NCBI GenBank assembly: GCA_030160035.1
Contig: BSNO01000001.1
Span: forward strand, 1,426,001 to 1,490,000
DNA: 64,000 bases
From: Rhizobium albus
GTDB taxonomy: Bacteria; Pseudomonadota; Alphaproteobacteria; Rhizobiales; Rhizobiaceae
Direction: 5' to 3'
Position numbers and translations under genes: made by a program. Under the pieces are notes generated by a model, which saw only the letters and a program-made list of their open reading frames with translations, did not search any database and had not been told where the DNA came from. Shown here in pieces: positions 37,575 through 47,517 of this stretch (position 1 is its first letter; every line of letters starts with the position of its first letter).

Positions 37575-38095
37575 ACGGAGCCGACGGCCATGGTGTCGAG
37601 GTTGCGTGCGAGTGTCATGCCAATCACGGGCACCATGCTGTCGCCGACATTGACGGACACGGTGACGTTCATGGTGTTTGCATCCAGCATGCGGGCGACC
37701 ATCGCGCCTTCGAGCTGCTTGCGTTCGATGGCCATGAGCACACGGTCGCCATCGACGCGGCCGGCGGTGATGTCGAGGCCTTCGCCGGCGGCGCCATCGA
37801 GGAAGCGGCCCTCATAGTCGCCCGAGACCTTGCGGATCACGGCCGACATTTTCTGGCTGAACACGCCGACGCGGCAGGAGCCATCCATCGCGATACCGGC
37901 TTCGGCATCGGCCACGGGGGTGCCGGTGAGGCTGCAGTTGAACTTGGTGCCCTGGTACTTGCCGGCGACGATTTCGCCGGGCCCGGTCCACACGCCCGAG
38001 ACGTTGCTGAAGAACGCCTGATCGGCCGCCTGGGCGGGAGCGGCAAATGCGGCAGCCGAGAGGAGAGCGGCTGCGATACGGTGCTTCATGCCCAT
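37568..38095 (-). CDS. hypothetical exported protein (175 aa)
   Basis: A 175-residue protein with a standard signal peptide (residues about 1-23, cleavage after AQA-AD). The mature part is a compact beta-rich domain (FFSNVSGVWTGPGEIVAGKYQGTKF, with two cysteines that could pair) without transmembrane segments. It resembles lipocalin-like or calycin-like secreted proteins of rhizobia, but I cannot assign a family with confidence. The ATG at 38095 has AAGGG seven bases upstream. The 3' end meets folK; the next minus-strand gene is 57 bases upstream. Confidence 0.7.
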   Translation of the reverse strand: MGMKHRIAAALLSAAAFAAPAQAADQAFFSNVSGVWTGPGEIVAGKYQGTKFNCSLTGTPVADAEAGIAMDGSCRVGVFSQKMSAVIRKVSGDYEGRFLDGAAGEGLDITAGRVDGDRVLMAIERKQLEGAMVARMLDANTMNVTVSVNVGDSMVPVIGMTLARNLDTMAVGSVQ

Positions 38096-38152
38096 GGGAC
38101 GACCCTTACTCGTGACGCAAGATAAGCTTGCGCTGAGGATCGCCGAGAATGG

Positions 38153-39307
38153 TTAACGGGTGGTTTCCGAAGCCGCCGCGACGCGTGATTCTTCACGGGA
38201 TGCGACGCGGGTGAGATCCTGCACGAAATCCCCGATGCCGGGCCGTTTGACCGCTCGAAACGGCAGCGGGCGGCAAAGGTCCATGGCGGCGATACCGATG
38301 CGAGCCGTCATCAGGCCGTTGATCACGCCTTCGCCAAGACGCGTGGACAGCCTGGAGGCGACGCCGTGGCCGACAAGCTGCTGCACGAGGCCATCGCCGA
38401 CGGCGATGGAACTGGTGACAGCGAGATGGGCGATCACATCGCGGAAGAGCCGCATGAGGCCAAGCGCGCCTGGGCGGCCCCCATAAAGCGTTGCCATGGC
38501 GCGCACGAGGCGGGAGCTTTCGTAGAGCACATAGGCGAGGTCAACGATGGCGCGCGGAGAAACCGCCGTGACGATGGACACGCGCTTGGAGGCGTTGAGG
38601 ATGAGGCGGCGGGCCTGGACATCGAGCGGCGCGAGCAGCTCGGCTTCCGCGAAGGACAGCAATTGAGGCCCGTCGACGATCTCGCCCTCCATGTCGGCGA
38701 TGGCAGCGCGGCCGCGCGCGGTCTCGGGCTTGTCGACGGTGAGCGCCACCAGCTGGGTGACGACGGAGCGGGCCTTCGCGGGCTTCCGTTCGGCAAGCGC
38801 ATCGATGGCTGCCTGCTTCAGGTGCTGGACGGCGGAAAGGCGCATGAGCGCTAGAACTTCCCGGCCGACGACCACCAGCGTGGCGAAGACGAAGACCGCG
38901 ACCGTCGCCATCGCCGCCCAGCCGAGCCAGTCGGAACGGGCGAAGAGATCGCGGATGAGGCTATCGGTCCAGATGCCGATGGCGAGCGAGATCAAGACGC
39001 CAAAGGCGCCGGCGGCGAGCTTGCCGAAGGAGAAGCGGCGCCTCGCCGCAACAGCCGGCGGTGGCGTGAGCGCGTTGGCTTCGGCAAGGCTCTGCGGATC
39101 GATCGGGTCCGGTGCGATGAACGGATCGATCTCGTCGATCACGATCTTTTCGGCAGGGCGCGCGACCGGCGCGCGCGGACGTTCCGGCGCCGCCTTCACG
39201 CGGGATTCGGCTCTAGGTTCGACCCTGGGCGGCGCGGCGGCCGGTTCGTTGCCGAGGTTGAAGACTGCGGGGCGGCGCGGCGGCGTGCGGCGGTCGTTGT
39301 CGCTCAT
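38153..39307 (-). CDS. ycjF: YcjF/TIGR01620 family membrane protein
   Basis: A 384-residue protein with a charged, Pro/Ala/Arg-rich N-terminus (about 1-95), two membrane helices (about 95-118 and 128-151) and a soluble C-terminal half with the DUF697-like segment RAMATLYGGRPGALGLMRLFRDVIAHLAV. This is the TIGR01620/YcjF family, encoded with YcjX in many proteobacteria and linked in E. coli to the phage-shock (Psp) region. The start ATG overlaps the ycjX stop by four bases (ATGA), so the pair is translationally coupled. Confidence 0.88.
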   Translation of the reverse strand: MSDNDRRTPPRRPAVFNLGNEPAAAPPRVEPRAESRVKAAPERPRAPVARPAEKIVIDEIDPFIAPDPIDPQSLAEANALTPPPAVAARRRFSFGKLAAGAFGVLISLAIGIWTDSLIRDLFARSDWLGWAAMATVAVFVFATLVVVGREVLALMRLSAVQHLKQAAIDALAERKPAKARSVVTQLVALTVDKPETARGRAAIADMEGEIVDGPQLLSFAEAELLAPLDVQARRLILNASKRVSIVTAVSPRAIVDLAYVLYESSRLVRAMATLYGGRPGALGLMRLFRDVIAHLAVTSSIAVGDGLVQQLVGHGVASRLSTRLGEGVINGLMTARIGIAAMDLCRPLPFRAVKRPGIGDFVQDLTRVASREESRVAAASETTR

Positions 39308-40782
39308 GCGAGGTCATCCCCGAACAGGAACTCAAGGGCGCGGTCTAGCCGGATGTGGGGCAAGGACAGGGTGATGCCTTCAGCGGTTCGTTCCAGCTGC
39401 GGCGGGCGGAAGCGGACGAAGTTGATGTCGGTCACCGGCTCGCCATGCTTCTTGCGGTCGAGCGCTTCAAAGATCGAATCCGGTTTTGCCGGCAAGTCCC
39501 CTGGAAACACAGCAGTTTTCGTTTCGCCGTCGAAGGTCTGGCCGGCGATCTTTTCGCCCCGGATCGGCGTTCCGACGATGACGGGCAGGGTCTCGCCACC
39601 TTCGTCGATGCTGGCTTCGCGGGTGGCGCGCACGGCGGCGAGCGCCATCACGTCGATGCCTGCACCCGAATAGTGGATCCGCTCGGCGGCGCGATCGACG
39701 AGCCGCCGCACGATTGCTTCCAGCCGGTCGTGGCTTTCATGGTGGAGATGGTCGGCCTTGGTGGCGCCGATCAGCACGCGGCCGATGCGGCGCGTGAAGA
39801 GCGCCGTGAGCAGCGAATTGCGGCCGGTGCGGAAGCAGGACAGGATATCGCCAAGCGCGCGTTCCAGATCACGCACCGCGTCGGGGCCGGCATTCATCGC
39901 CTGCAGCGCGTCCACGAGCACGATCTGCTTGTCCAGGCGGGCGAAATGTTCACGAAAGAACGGCTTCACCACGACCTGCTTGTAGCTTTCGAAACGGCGC
40001 TCCATCATCGCCCAGACCGAACCTTTCGGCGCACTGCCTGTGGGCGGCAGATCGGGCAGAGGCGAGAAGGTGAGCGCGGGCGAACCTTCAAGATCGCCCG
40101 GCATGATGAAGCGGCCGGGCGGCAGGGTGGAGAGCGCGCGGGCGTCCGACTTGCAGGCCTTGAGGTAGGTGGCGAAAAGCTGCGCCAGTTCGCGGGCAGT
40201 GGTTTCATCGGCGGCCGCCTTCGGGTCGACAGCAGTGGCGCGGGCAAGCCAGTGCTCGGCGAGATCGGCGCGGGCGCGCGAGCGGGCAAGCTCGACCGCA
40301 TTGGCGCTGAATTGGCGGAAATCCTGCGCCAGCAAAGGCAGATCGAGCAGCCATTCACCGGGATAATCGACGATGTCGATCGACAGCTTGCCAGCGGACA
40401 GCATGCGATTCCAGCCGCTTGCGGACTCGTATTCGACCGTCAGGCGAAGCTGGGAGATGGCGCGGGTGGAATCCGGCCAGAGCCGGTCCTCGATCAGCGC
40501 GCGGACGTGATCCTCATACTGGAAACGCGGGATGTCGTCGTCGGGCTGAGGCTCGAGATAGGTTCGCGCGATGCGGCCGGTGTGGTGGGCGTTGAAGAGC
40601 GGCAGGCGACCGCCATGCAGGAGATTGTGGACCAGCGCCGTGATGAAGACGGTCTTGCCGGCGCGCGACAAGCCCGTGACGCCGAAGCGGATCGAGGGGT
40701 GGATCAGACCGGCGGCACGGTCGGCGATGTTGTCGAAGGCAATGCGCGCCTCATCGGAGAAAGTCGTCAGCGAACGCGCCAC
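39304..40782 (-). CDS. ycjX: YcjX-like P-loop GTPase-type protein
   Basis: A 492-residue protein of the YcjX/DUF463 family. The P-loop G37-LSRAGKT44 (FGVTGLSRAGKTVFITALVHNL) is followed by the conserved DIVDYPGEWLLDLPLL (Walker B region) and a VLIGATKADHL motif like the G4 loop of GTPases. The start is placed at a GTG at 40782, since GAGAGG lies eight bases upstream; an in-frame TTG six bases earlier is too close to that site. Cytoplasmic, associating with YcjF encoded directly downstream. Its job is unknown apart from stress linkage in E. coli. Confidence 0.88.
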   Translation of the reverse strand: MARSLTTFSDEARIAFDNIADRAAGLIHPSIRFGVTGLSRAGKTVFITALVHNLLHGGRLPLFNAHHTGRIARTYLEPQPDDDIPRFQYEDHVRALIEDRLWPDSTRAISQLRLTVEYESASGWNRMLSAGKLSIDIVDYPGEWLLDLPLLAQDFRQFSANAVELARSRARADLAEHWLARATAVDPKAAADETTARELAQLFATYLKACKSDARALSTLPPGRFIMPGDLEGSPALTFSPLPDLPPTGSAPKGSVWAMMERRFESYKQVVVKPFFREHFARLDKQIVLVDALQAMNAGPDAVRDLERALGDILSCFRTGRNSLLTALFTRRIGRVLIGATKADHLHHESHDRLEAIVRRLVDRAAERIHYSGAGIDVMALAAVRATREASIDEGGETLPVIVGTPIRGEKIAGQTFDGETKTAVFPGDLPAKPDSIFEALDRKKHGEPVTDINFVRFRPPQLERTAEGITLSLPHIRLDRALEFLFGDDLA

Positions 40783-40872
40783 AGGCAAGGCCTCTCACAT
40801 CACACAGGAACCTGCGCGATATAGGCGTGGAGACTGCGCGATAAAAGGCAGCGTCGTGGCGATCAGCCGCCC

Positions 40873-41391
40873 TCAGGCTTCGACGGGCTTCAGGAAGGCA
40901 TGCAGAGTGGCCTTGCGGGCGGACATGCCGGACGCGGCGTTCGTCAGGTCGATGATGGCGAGGCCGCAGGTGGGAAAGCCGCGACGGAGCTCCGCGCTGA
41001 TCGTCCCACCGTCGCTTTGGAGAAGAGCCGCGGTCGCATCCTCGATCATGGGATTATGGCCGACGAGCATGACCGATCCGGTACCCTCGAGGTCCTGTAT
41101 GATGTCGAGATAGCCTCCCTGGTCCTCGACATAGAGTGTCTCGGTAAAGGTGACGTCGGAAACGGGCAGCGCCTCGGCCAGGAGATCCCAGGTCTCGCGG
41201 CAGCGCTTGGCCGACGAGCAGATGACGCGGTTGGGCCGGAGATCCTTGGTCGCCAATTCGCGCCCCAGCGCACGTGCGTCCTCGCGGCCCCGCGCGTCCA
41301 GCGCGCGATCGAAATCACGCGTACCGGGCTCGGCCCAGACGGCGCGCGCGTGGCGCAGCAGATAAATGCGAAGCATGCGGGTCGCGATCAT
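40873..41391 (-). CDS. histidine phosphatase superfamily protein (SixA-like)
   Basis: A 172-residue protein with the phosphohistidine motif R13-H14-A (LLRHARAVWAEPG), the conserved arginine in CSSAKRCRETW and the second catalytic histidine in VMLVGHNPMIED. This matches the SixA family, which in E. coli dephosphorylates an Hpt-type protein. The start is uncertain: ATG 41391 or ATG 41376; a longer frame from 41490 adds unconserved residues. An Hpt protein is encoded at 32 kb, but any link is speculation. Lone minus-strand gene. Confidence 0.85.
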   Translation of the reverse strand: MIATRMLRIYLLRHARAVWAEPGTRDFDRALDARGREDARALGRELATKDLRPNRVICSSAKRCRETWDLLAEALPVSDVTFTETLYVEDQGGYLDIIQDLEGTGSVMLVGHNPMIEDATAALLQSDGGTISAELRRGFPTCGLAIIDLTNAASGMSARKATLHAFLKPVEA

Positions 41392-41626
41392 CCTGCTGAA
41401 ATAGGGTGAACTTGGGCACAGAGGCAAGCGAGGATCGTCGGCAAGATCGCTGGATGCAGTGTCGATGATCAGCAGCTTATGAGCGAACACGAAAATAATG
41501 ATGCGAAATGAGGCATTTAAGTGAACGCGAATCGCACGCTAATGTGAAAAACGGCAAATCTTTTGCGCTTGCGAGCAGTTTTCCCAATGGCTATACAGCG
41601 GCCCAACCAACGGTTCGGGGAGATTC

Positions 41627-42049
41627 GTGGTGGGTGAGAAGATCGACCTTTCTTCCTATGTTCCCTCCGAGGACGAGGAATTCATGAACGTCAAGCAACG
41701 GGCCTATTTCCGGGCCAAACTCGTTGCCTGGCGAAACGACATTCTCCGCGAAGCGCGCGAGACCCTCGACAATCTGGCCGAGGAAAATGCAAATCACGCC
41801 GATATAGCCGACCGCGCTTCTTCGGAAACGGATCGGGCGATCGAACTGCGGGCGCGCGATCGCCAGCGCAAGCTGATCTCGAAAATTGATGCAGCATTGC
41901 AGCGGATCGACGAGGGCACTTACGGTTATTGCGAAGAGACCGGCGAGCCGATCAGCCTGAAGCGGCTGGACGCACGTCCGATCGCGACATTGTCGATCGA
42001 GGCCCAGGAGCGCCACGAGCGGCGCGAGAAGGTCTATCGCGACGAATAA
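41627..42049 (+). CDS. dksA: RNA polymerase-binding transcription factor DksA
   Basis: A 140-residue secondary-channel factor that works with ppGpp to retune transcription. The coiled coil runs from about 25 to 95 with acidic tip residues (DIADRASSETD), then the zinc-finger region YGYCEETGEPISLKRLDARPIA. Only one of the four usual cysteines is kept: C102, with T105, S123 and A126 in the other positions, so no zinc site. That loss is usual in rhizobial DksA. The start is a GTG at 41627 with GGGGAG about six bases upstream; a second GTG follows directly. Confidence 0.93.
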   Translation: MVGEKIDLSSYVPSEDEEFMNVKQRAYFRAKLVAWRNDILREARETLDNLAEENANHADIADRASSETDRAIELRARDRQRKLISKIDAALQRIDEGTYGYCEETGEPISLKRLDARPIATLSIEAQERHERREKVYRDE

Positions 42050-42174
42050 GCCGGATGGGCCCCACCGGCCCGCCCGATTGATTTGAAGCGTTTTATCTCA
42101 CGCTTTAGTGCACCCGCCACTGCGGAACCCGATCGATCATCTGTGCATTCGTCTCCCGAACAAAGGAGGCGCTC

Positions 42175-42990
42175 ATGCCGATGATCAAGACCCGCGACAA
42201 CACACACCTCTACGTCAAGGATTGGGGCGAGGGCCGTCCCGTCATCCTGATGCATGGCTGGCCGCTTTCGGCCGACAGCTGGGACGACCAGGCTTTCGCG
42301 CTGGCCGATGCGGGCTTCCGCGCTATCGCCTATGACCGTCGCGGCTTCGGCCGGTCAGAGCAACCGTGGTCCGGTTACGATTACGACACGCTGTCCGACG
42401 ATCTGGCCGACGTGATGGCGGCCACCGGAGCAGAAGATGCCGCGATCATCGGGTTTTCCATGGGTGGCGGCGAGGTGGCGCGCTACATGTCGCGCCATGG
42501 CGGCAAGGGCGTGAAGCAGGCAGGGCTGATCGCCTCGGTGGTCCCCTACATGCTCCAGACCGAGGACAATCCGAACGGCGTTCCGCAATCGGTCTTCGAC
42601 GAGATGACGGCCGGCATGAAAGCGGACCGCGCGGAATTCTTTGCGGATTTCCTCGAGGACTTTTTCGGTGCGGAAGAAAACGATGTGAGCGACGAGCGGC
42701 TGCATTGGGCCTGGGGCCTGTGCATGCAGGCCGGCCTTCGCCCGACGCTTGCCTGCGCGAAATCGTTCGCCACGACCGACTTCCGGCCCGACCTTGCGGC
42801 ATTCGAAGTGCCGACGCTGATCATCCACGGAACGGCTGATGAAACGGTGCCGATCGACGCATCGGCCCGCGAAGCCGTGAAAGGCATCCGCAATGCCGAG
42901 CTCAAGGAATATGAGGATGCGCCGCACGGCCTGTTCGCCACCCATGGGGACGAACTGACCGACGACCTGATCGCGTTCCTGAAAGGCTAA
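42175..42990 (+). CDS. alpha/beta hydrolase (non-heme chloroperoxidase-like)
   Basis: A 271-residue esterase-type hydrolase of the cofactor-free haloperoxidase group. Motifs: HGWPLSADSWD (oxyanion hole, residues 27-37), nucleophile Ser95 in GFSMGGGE, aspartate in IIHGTADETVP and histidine in DAPHGLFATH. ATG at 42175 with AAAGGAGG just upstream. These enzymes hydrolyse esters, and halide oxidation in vitro is a side activity. Substrate unknown. It is a single-gene unit, 22 bases from the convergent gene. Confidence 0.9.
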   Translation: MPMIKTRDNTHLYVKDWGEGRPVILMHGWPLSADSWDDQAFALADAGFRAIAYDRRGFGRSEQPWSGYDYDTLSDDLADVMAATGAEDAAIIGFSMGGGEVARYMSRHGGKGVKQAGLIASVVPYMLQTEDNPNGVPQSVFDEMTAGMKADRAEFFADFLEDFFGAEENDVSDERLHWAWGLCMQAGLRPTLACAKSFATTDFRPDLAAFEVPTLIIHGTADETVPIDASAREAVKGIRNAELKEYEDAPHGLFATHGDELTDDLIAFLKG

Positions 42991-43012
42991 GGCGCCGGTA
43001 AACGAATGAAGC

Positions 43013-43792
43013 TCAACGGCGCTCGGGCTTCATCTCACCAAGAAGACGGGCCATCTCCTCTTGCAGGGAGGTGGCCTTTTTCTGTTGCGGGGTCATGTCC
43101 TGAGGCGGCTCGATGGAGGGGATCGACGCCTTGGCGCGCTCGGCCGCATCCTTGTCGAGGGTAACGAAGGGCGTGACCTTGACGGGGCGGTTGCGTTCCA
43201 TCTCTGCGGCGAGCACGGCGGAGAATTCGGCTTCGTCAAACGGATTGCCGGCCCTGACGCCTTCGATCCGCGGTTCTTCAGCGGCGTTCGCGGTCGGCTG
43301 AGCGAAGCGCTCCGCGGGAAAGTGTTTCGGTGCGGCTGCAGCGGCAGGTGCGACAGGCACAGGTGCAACAGGGCCAGGTGCGGGCATTTCGGGAGCGCGT
43401 CGTGCCGGCTCCCTGGTCGTTGAAGCGGCCTTCTGCTCCATGGCCTCTTTCGACGGGCCCCAATCGGTTTCGATTGACGGTGCTTGGGCCGATCCGCCGA
43501 TGCCGCTTTCGACGACCACATCGGCCGGGCCGCCGATCAGGATCAGGTGCTCGACATCGTCGCGACGGATGAGGACGATGCGCCGCTTGGTGTCGACCAT
43601 GGCGCTTTCCACCACTGCCAGACGGCTTTCACGGCGCCCACGGCCGCCAAGGCCCGCGACCGGTGCGCCGCTGCGCATGCGGTAGATCCAGAAGACGACG
43701 ACCAGCGCGAGAAGTGCGATCGAAACGGCCAAAATCGCCGTGACCAGCGCGCTGCCGCGCTCGTCGAGCATTCCGGAAAACAGTCCATCCAT
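43013..43792 (-). CDS. FliO-like membrane protein
   Basis: A 259-residue protein with one N-terminal membrane helix (residues about 16-38), then a short conserved domain ESAMVDTKRRIVLIRRDDVEHLILIGGPADVVVESGI that resembles the cytoplasmic domain of FliO, and finally a long Ala/Pro/Glu-rich tail. FliO is an accessory to the flagellar export gate. Here no other flagellar gene is nearby, and the family occurs in rhizobia outside the fla cluster, so a flagellar role is possible but unproven. The ATG at 43792 is preferred to a TTG at 43846. It is divergent from cckA. Confidence 0.7.
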   Translation of the reverse strand: MDGLFSGMLDERGSALVTAILAVSIALLALVVVFWIYRMRSGAPVAGLGGRGRRESRLAVVESAMVDTKRRIVLIRRDDVEHLILIGGPADVVVESGIGGSAQAPSIETDWGPSKEAMEQKAASTTREPARRAPEMPAPGPVAPVPVAPAAAAAPKHFPAERFAQPTANAAEEPRIEGVRAGNPFDEAEFSAVLAAEMERNRPVKVTPFVTLDKDAAERAKASIPSIEPPQDMTPQQKKATSLQEEMARLLGEMKPERR

Positions 43793-44108
43793 AGTTTCAG
43801 CACTCCGTTGCCGACGGCGCTTCCGGCTCACCACGGCATCGGCCAAAACGGGAATGGCATGCCGGGAAACCTTATCGCCGCTTATCTTTAGCAGTTGGTC
43901 ATTGACGGCGGTAAGCCTCGATCATGGATATTTCGCGATATTCCCCCGACAATCGCGCGCGAATCATCCGGGCTTTCATGACTTTCGGCAGGGGGATGGC
44001 TATGGTCCGATCCGGTACACGCCGACTGACTGGAGCGCCCCTGCGTTTCGAGCGAGACGAACGAGGCCTTGCGGCCACATCTGACACTGCCCGATCATGA
44101 GGACTGGA
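43793..44108. promoter_or_regulatory. divergent intergenic region FliO-like / cckA
   Basis: A 316-base gap that must hold the promoter of cckA and that of the FliO-like gene. I see no full CtrA box, terminator, or RNA gene in it. Confidence 0.35.
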
Positions 44109-46700
44109 ATGGCCAATAAGAGTGGGGGCGAACCCTATCCAAGCCCGATCGTGGACCGGGCTGCCAGTCCGAGGACGCTGATGCGGCTGTTCCTGCTGGC
44201 GGGCGTCCTGATCGCGGCGGCTATCGCCTTCGTGTTCCTGCGCGATGCGCTGAGCCCTTCGATCGTGCTCGGGCTTCTCGGCTTTCTGTCGCTGCTGGGG
44301 ATCTTCTTCATCGTCTCCTCCATGATTGGCTTCATCCAGGTGATGCCGCACAGAAGCTCCGATCCGCTGGCGCGCAGCTTCGTCGACGGGCAGGCGGAAG
44401 GCACGCTGATCACCGACCGCAAGGGCCGCGCGGTCTATGCCAATGCGGCCTATGGCCAGCTCACGGGCGCGAAGAAGGCAGCGGACGTCCAGTCGGTCGA
44501 GGCGCTTTTGTCGCGCAGCAAGGAATCGTCCGAAGCCGTTTACCGGCTGACGAACGTGCTGCGCGAAGGCCGCCATGGGCAGGAAGAATTTCGCCTGACA
44601 AGGGCGCTCAACCCTGCATCGGGAGCAGTCGGCGCACGCTGGTACCGGCTGAGCGGTCGGCCGCTGGTGCTGGAAGAAAGCCAGAGCGAGAAGCTTTTTG
44701 CCTGGCAGCTTTGCGACATAACGGCGGAGCGGGAGGAGCAGGAGCGCTTCTTCAAGGACCTTCAGCACGCGATCGACTATCTCGACCATGCGCCGGCGGG
44801 CTTCTTCTCGGCGGGGCGCAAAGGCGACATCGTCTACATCAACGCCACACTCGCCGACTGGCTCTCAATCGACCTGACGAAGTTCCGGCCCGGATCGCTG
44901 ACCATCGCCGAGATGATCGCCGGCGAAGGCATGGCGCTGATCGACTCGGTCCAGGCGGAGCCCGGCCGCAACAAGACCGCGACGCTCGACCTCGATCTGC
45001 GCAAGACCAACGGCCAGAGCGTGCCGGTGCGTCTCGTGCACCGGGTGTCGGCCACGCGCGACGGTGCGCCCGGTGAAAGCCGGACGATCGTTCTGGCGCG
45101 CAATGGCACCGAGGGCAGCGATCATTCCGCGGCAACGGCGGAGATGCGCTTCACGCGGTTTTTCAACAACACGCCGATGGCGATCGCTTCCGTCGACGGA
45201 GACGGGCGGATCCTGCGCACCAACGCGCCGTTCCTCAAGATGTTCTCGGGACTCGTGACCCGCGACGATCTGGAAAACGGCGCGCGCTTCGAGACCGTGA
45301 TCCACGACAATGACGTGACATCGTTCAAGGCAGGGCTTGAGCAGGCGCGCGACGGGCAGAGCGATATTGCGGCCGTCGATACGCGCCACCCGAACGATCC
45401 GGCGCGGCATTTCCGGCTCTATGTGAATGCCGTGATAGACCACGCGGAATCGCGCGAGGAAGCGGCGATCATCTATGTCGTGGAGACGACCGAGCAGAAA
45501 GCGCTCGAAGAGCAGATGGCGCAGACGCAGAAGATGAATGCGGTCGGCACGCTCGCCGGCGGCATCGCGCACGATTTCAACAACGTGCTGACGGCCATCC
45601 TGCTTTCGGCCGATCACCTTCTGCTCTCGCTTCGGCCATCGGATGCGAGCTTTGCTGATTTGATGGAGATCAAGCGCAACGCCAATCGCGCTGCCGTTCT
45701 GGTGCGGCAACTGCTCGCCTTCTCGCGCAAGCAGACGATGCGGCCGAGCGTGCTTTCGATGACCGACGTGATCGGCGATCTGCGGATGCTGATCGACCGG
45801 CTCACCGGAACCAATGTGAAGCTGGCAATAGAATATGGGCGCGATCTCTGGCCGGTGCTAACGGATCTGGGGCAGTTCGAGCAGGTGCTGATCAACCTTG
45901 CGGTCAATGCCCGCGACGCCATGCCGAAGGGCGGCACGGTGACGATCCGCACCCGCAACATCGGCGCCGACGAGGTCGGCAAGCTGAATTACCGCGGGCT
46001 GGAGGCACAGGACTGCGTGCTGATCGAAGTGGCCGACGAGGGCACCGGCATTCCGCCCGAGATCATCGACAAGATCTTCGAGCCGTTCTTCACCACCAAG
46101 GACGTGGGCAAGGGCACCGGTCTCGGGCTCTCGATGGTCTACGGTATCGTCAAGCAATCGGGCGGCTACATCTATCCGATCTCGGAAGTGGGCAAAGGCA
46201 CAGCGTTCCAGATTTTCCTGCCGCGCCATATCGAGGTACCGGTGGAGGCGACGGCAGAGGGCGAGGCTGCGGCAGCCGCGGTGCCCGTGGCCGCGCCACA
46301 GGCGCCGAACGCCGAGCGCGTGGATTTGACCGGCAGCGCCGTGGTGCTGCTCGTGGAAGACGAGGAAGCGGTGCGCCGCGGTGGCAAGCGCATGCTGGAG
46401 ACGCGTGGCTATACGGTGCACGAGGCCGCATCCGGCGTCGAGGCGCTGGAGATCATGGAAGAGCTCGGCGGCGCGGTCGACATCGTGGTGTCGGACGTCG
46501 TGATGCCGGAAATGGACGGGCCGACGCTGCTGCGCGAATTGCGCAAGGACTATCCCGACCTGAAATTCGTGTTCGTTTCCGGCTATGCGGAGGAGGCCTT
46601 TGCGAAGAACCTGCCTGCGGACGCGAAATTCGGCTTCCTGCCCAAGCCATTCTCGCTGAAGCAGCTGGCGATCACGGTGAGCGAGACGCTGAGTTCGTAG
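44109..46700 (+). CDS. cckA: cell-cycle hybrid histidine kinase CckA
   Basis: An 863-residue inner-membrane hybrid kinase that starts the phosphorelay to the master regulators CtrA and CpdR. Two membrane helices (about 24-46 and 50-77) are followed by PAS-like domains (about 90-205, 220-330 and 345-460), a HisKA domain with His488 in [11 protein letters not shown], an ATPase domain ([29 protein letters not shown]) and a receiver with Asp796 in [12 protein letters not shown]. The domain order is that of CckA. The ATG at 44109 has TGAGGA upstream; an ATG at 44097 is in frame. Stand-alone transcription unit. Confidence 0.95.
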   Translation: MANKSGGEPYPSPIVDRAASPRTLMRLFLLAGVLIAAAIAFVFLRDALSPSIVLGLLGFLSLLGIFFIVSSMIGFIQVMPHRSSDPLARSFVDGQAEGTLITDRKGRAVYANAAYGQLTGAKKAADVQSVEALLSRSKESSEAVYRLTNVLREGRHGQEEFRLTRALNPASGAVGARWYRLSGRPLVLEESQSEKLFAWQLCDITAEREEQERFFKDLQHAIDYLDHAPAGFFSAGRKGDIVYINATLADWLSIDLTKFRPGSLTIAEMIAGEGMALIDSVQAEPGRNKTATLDLDLRKTNGQSVPVRLVHRVSATRDGAPGESRTIVLARNGTEGSDHSAATAEMRFTRFFNNTPMAIASVDGDGRILRTNAPFLKMFSGLVTRDDLENGARFETVIHDNDVTSFKAGLEQARDGQSDIAAVDTRHPNDPARHFRLYVNAVIDHAESREEAAIIYVVETTEQKALEEQMAQTQKMNAVGTLAGGIAHDFNNVLTAILLSADHLLLSLRPSDASFADLMEIKRNANRAAVLVRQLLAFSRKQTMRPSVLSMTDVIGDLRMLIDRLTGTNVKLAIEYGRDLWPVLTDLGQFEQVLINLAVNARDAMPKGGTVTIRTRNIGADEVGKLNYRGLEAQDCVLIEVADEGTGIPPEIIDKIFEPFFTTKDVGKGTGLGLSMVYGIVKQSGGYIYPISEVGKGTAFQIFLPRHIEVPVEATAEGEAAAAAVPVAAPQAPNAERVDLTGSAVVLLVEDEEAVRRGGKRMLETRGYTVHEAASGVEALEIMEELGGAVDIVVSDVVMPEMDGPTLLRELRKDYPDLKFVFVSGYAEEAFAKNLPADAKFGFLPKPFSLKQLAITVSETLSS

Positions 46701-46920
46701 CCGGCATCGCAGCGGCACACATGACGTGAACGCCGCCACGCTTGCCGACTGGGATTTTGTACTTTAGTGCCATTGGCCACAATTTCCGTGTGCATAGCAG
46801 TTTAGAAATTCTTGCCCGACGGGCGTTTTGCCAAGTAGCGTCAGCGTACTTCCTGCGGTGAGGCGCCCAATACTGCCTTTGCGGCAAGGTGTGGGCTGCA
46901 AAGATTTGAACGGGCGATTC

Positions 46921-47409
46921 ATGGATGATCCGGCGCTTTCCGGCCGTGAGACGATGAAGACGGACGATGCGCTGGCGCTGCTGGCCGCATTTGTCGGTCG
47001 CAACGACTGTTCGCCCGGCTCGCCGGTGATCGAGGTGCTGTGCCGTCTGCCTTTGTCAGGCGTATGGAAATCGGAGCTCGCCTCCGGTCTGCTCTTCTGG
47101 TCGCCGGCCGTTTTTGACATCTACGGATTTGAAATGGCCGAAGGGCCGATCAACTTTTCTCGCGGCATGGCAAGTTACCACCCCGAAGATCGCGAGCCGC
47201 TGTTCGAGATGATCGACCGTGCAACCCGCGACCGCCATGGCTTCTCCTTCAATCTGAGGATCAAGCCTGGGCACGCGACCGACGATGACGATGGCTGGAT
47301 CTTCATCCGGACCGAGGCACGGTTCCATGTCAACGGGCAGGGGCTGGACGAGATCTACGGCAGCGTCGGCGTATCAGGATCGGACGAGCGTTTCATCCGC
47401 ACGGCCTGA
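46921..47409 (+). CDS. PAS-domain protein of unknown role
   Basis: A 162-residue cytoplasmic protein. The central part (GLLFWSPAVFDIYGFEMAEGPINFSRGMASYHPEDREPL) is a PAS-3-type fold, with a helix before and a beta strand pair after (FSFNLRIKP, WIFIRTEARF), but no output domain. It probably senses or binds a small ligand and acts through a partner. The ATG at 46921 is preferred; a second ATG at 46954 is possible and earlier frames require a TTG without a ribosome site. It lies 220 bases after cckA, so cotranscription is possible but not shown. I cannot name its family. Confidence 0.7.
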   Translation: MDDPALSGRETMKTDDALALLAAFVGRNDCSPGSPVIEVLCRLPLSGVWKSELASGLLFWSPAVFDIYGFEMAEGPINFSRGMASYHPEDREPLFEMIDRATRDRHGFSFNLRIKPGHATDDDDGWIFIRTEARFHVNGQGLDEIYGSVGVSGSDERFIRTA

Positions 47410-47452
47410 ATGGCGCCATGTTTGCAGGCTTCCAAGGCGAATGGCCTTCGTG

Positions 47453-47481
47453 TTGACGCGAATCCCCCATTCAGTTCTAAC
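47453..47481 (+). promoter_or_regulatory. candidate sigma-70 promoter of the OmpA lipoprotein
   Basis: TTGACG at 47453-47458 and TCTAAC at 47476-47481 are separated by 17 bases, about 36 bases before the ATG. This is a plausible -35/-10 pair; it overlaps no coding sequence. Confidence 0.45.
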
Positions 47482-47517
47482 GATCACCATTCGACATATT
47501 CCTGGAGAGGACCCATC

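Noticed and set aside
41627-42049. Loss of three zinc-finger cysteines in DksA as a possible degenerate gene.
   Set aside because: The CEETGEPI type without a full zinc site is usual in rhizobial DksA, and the coiled coil and acidic tip are intact.
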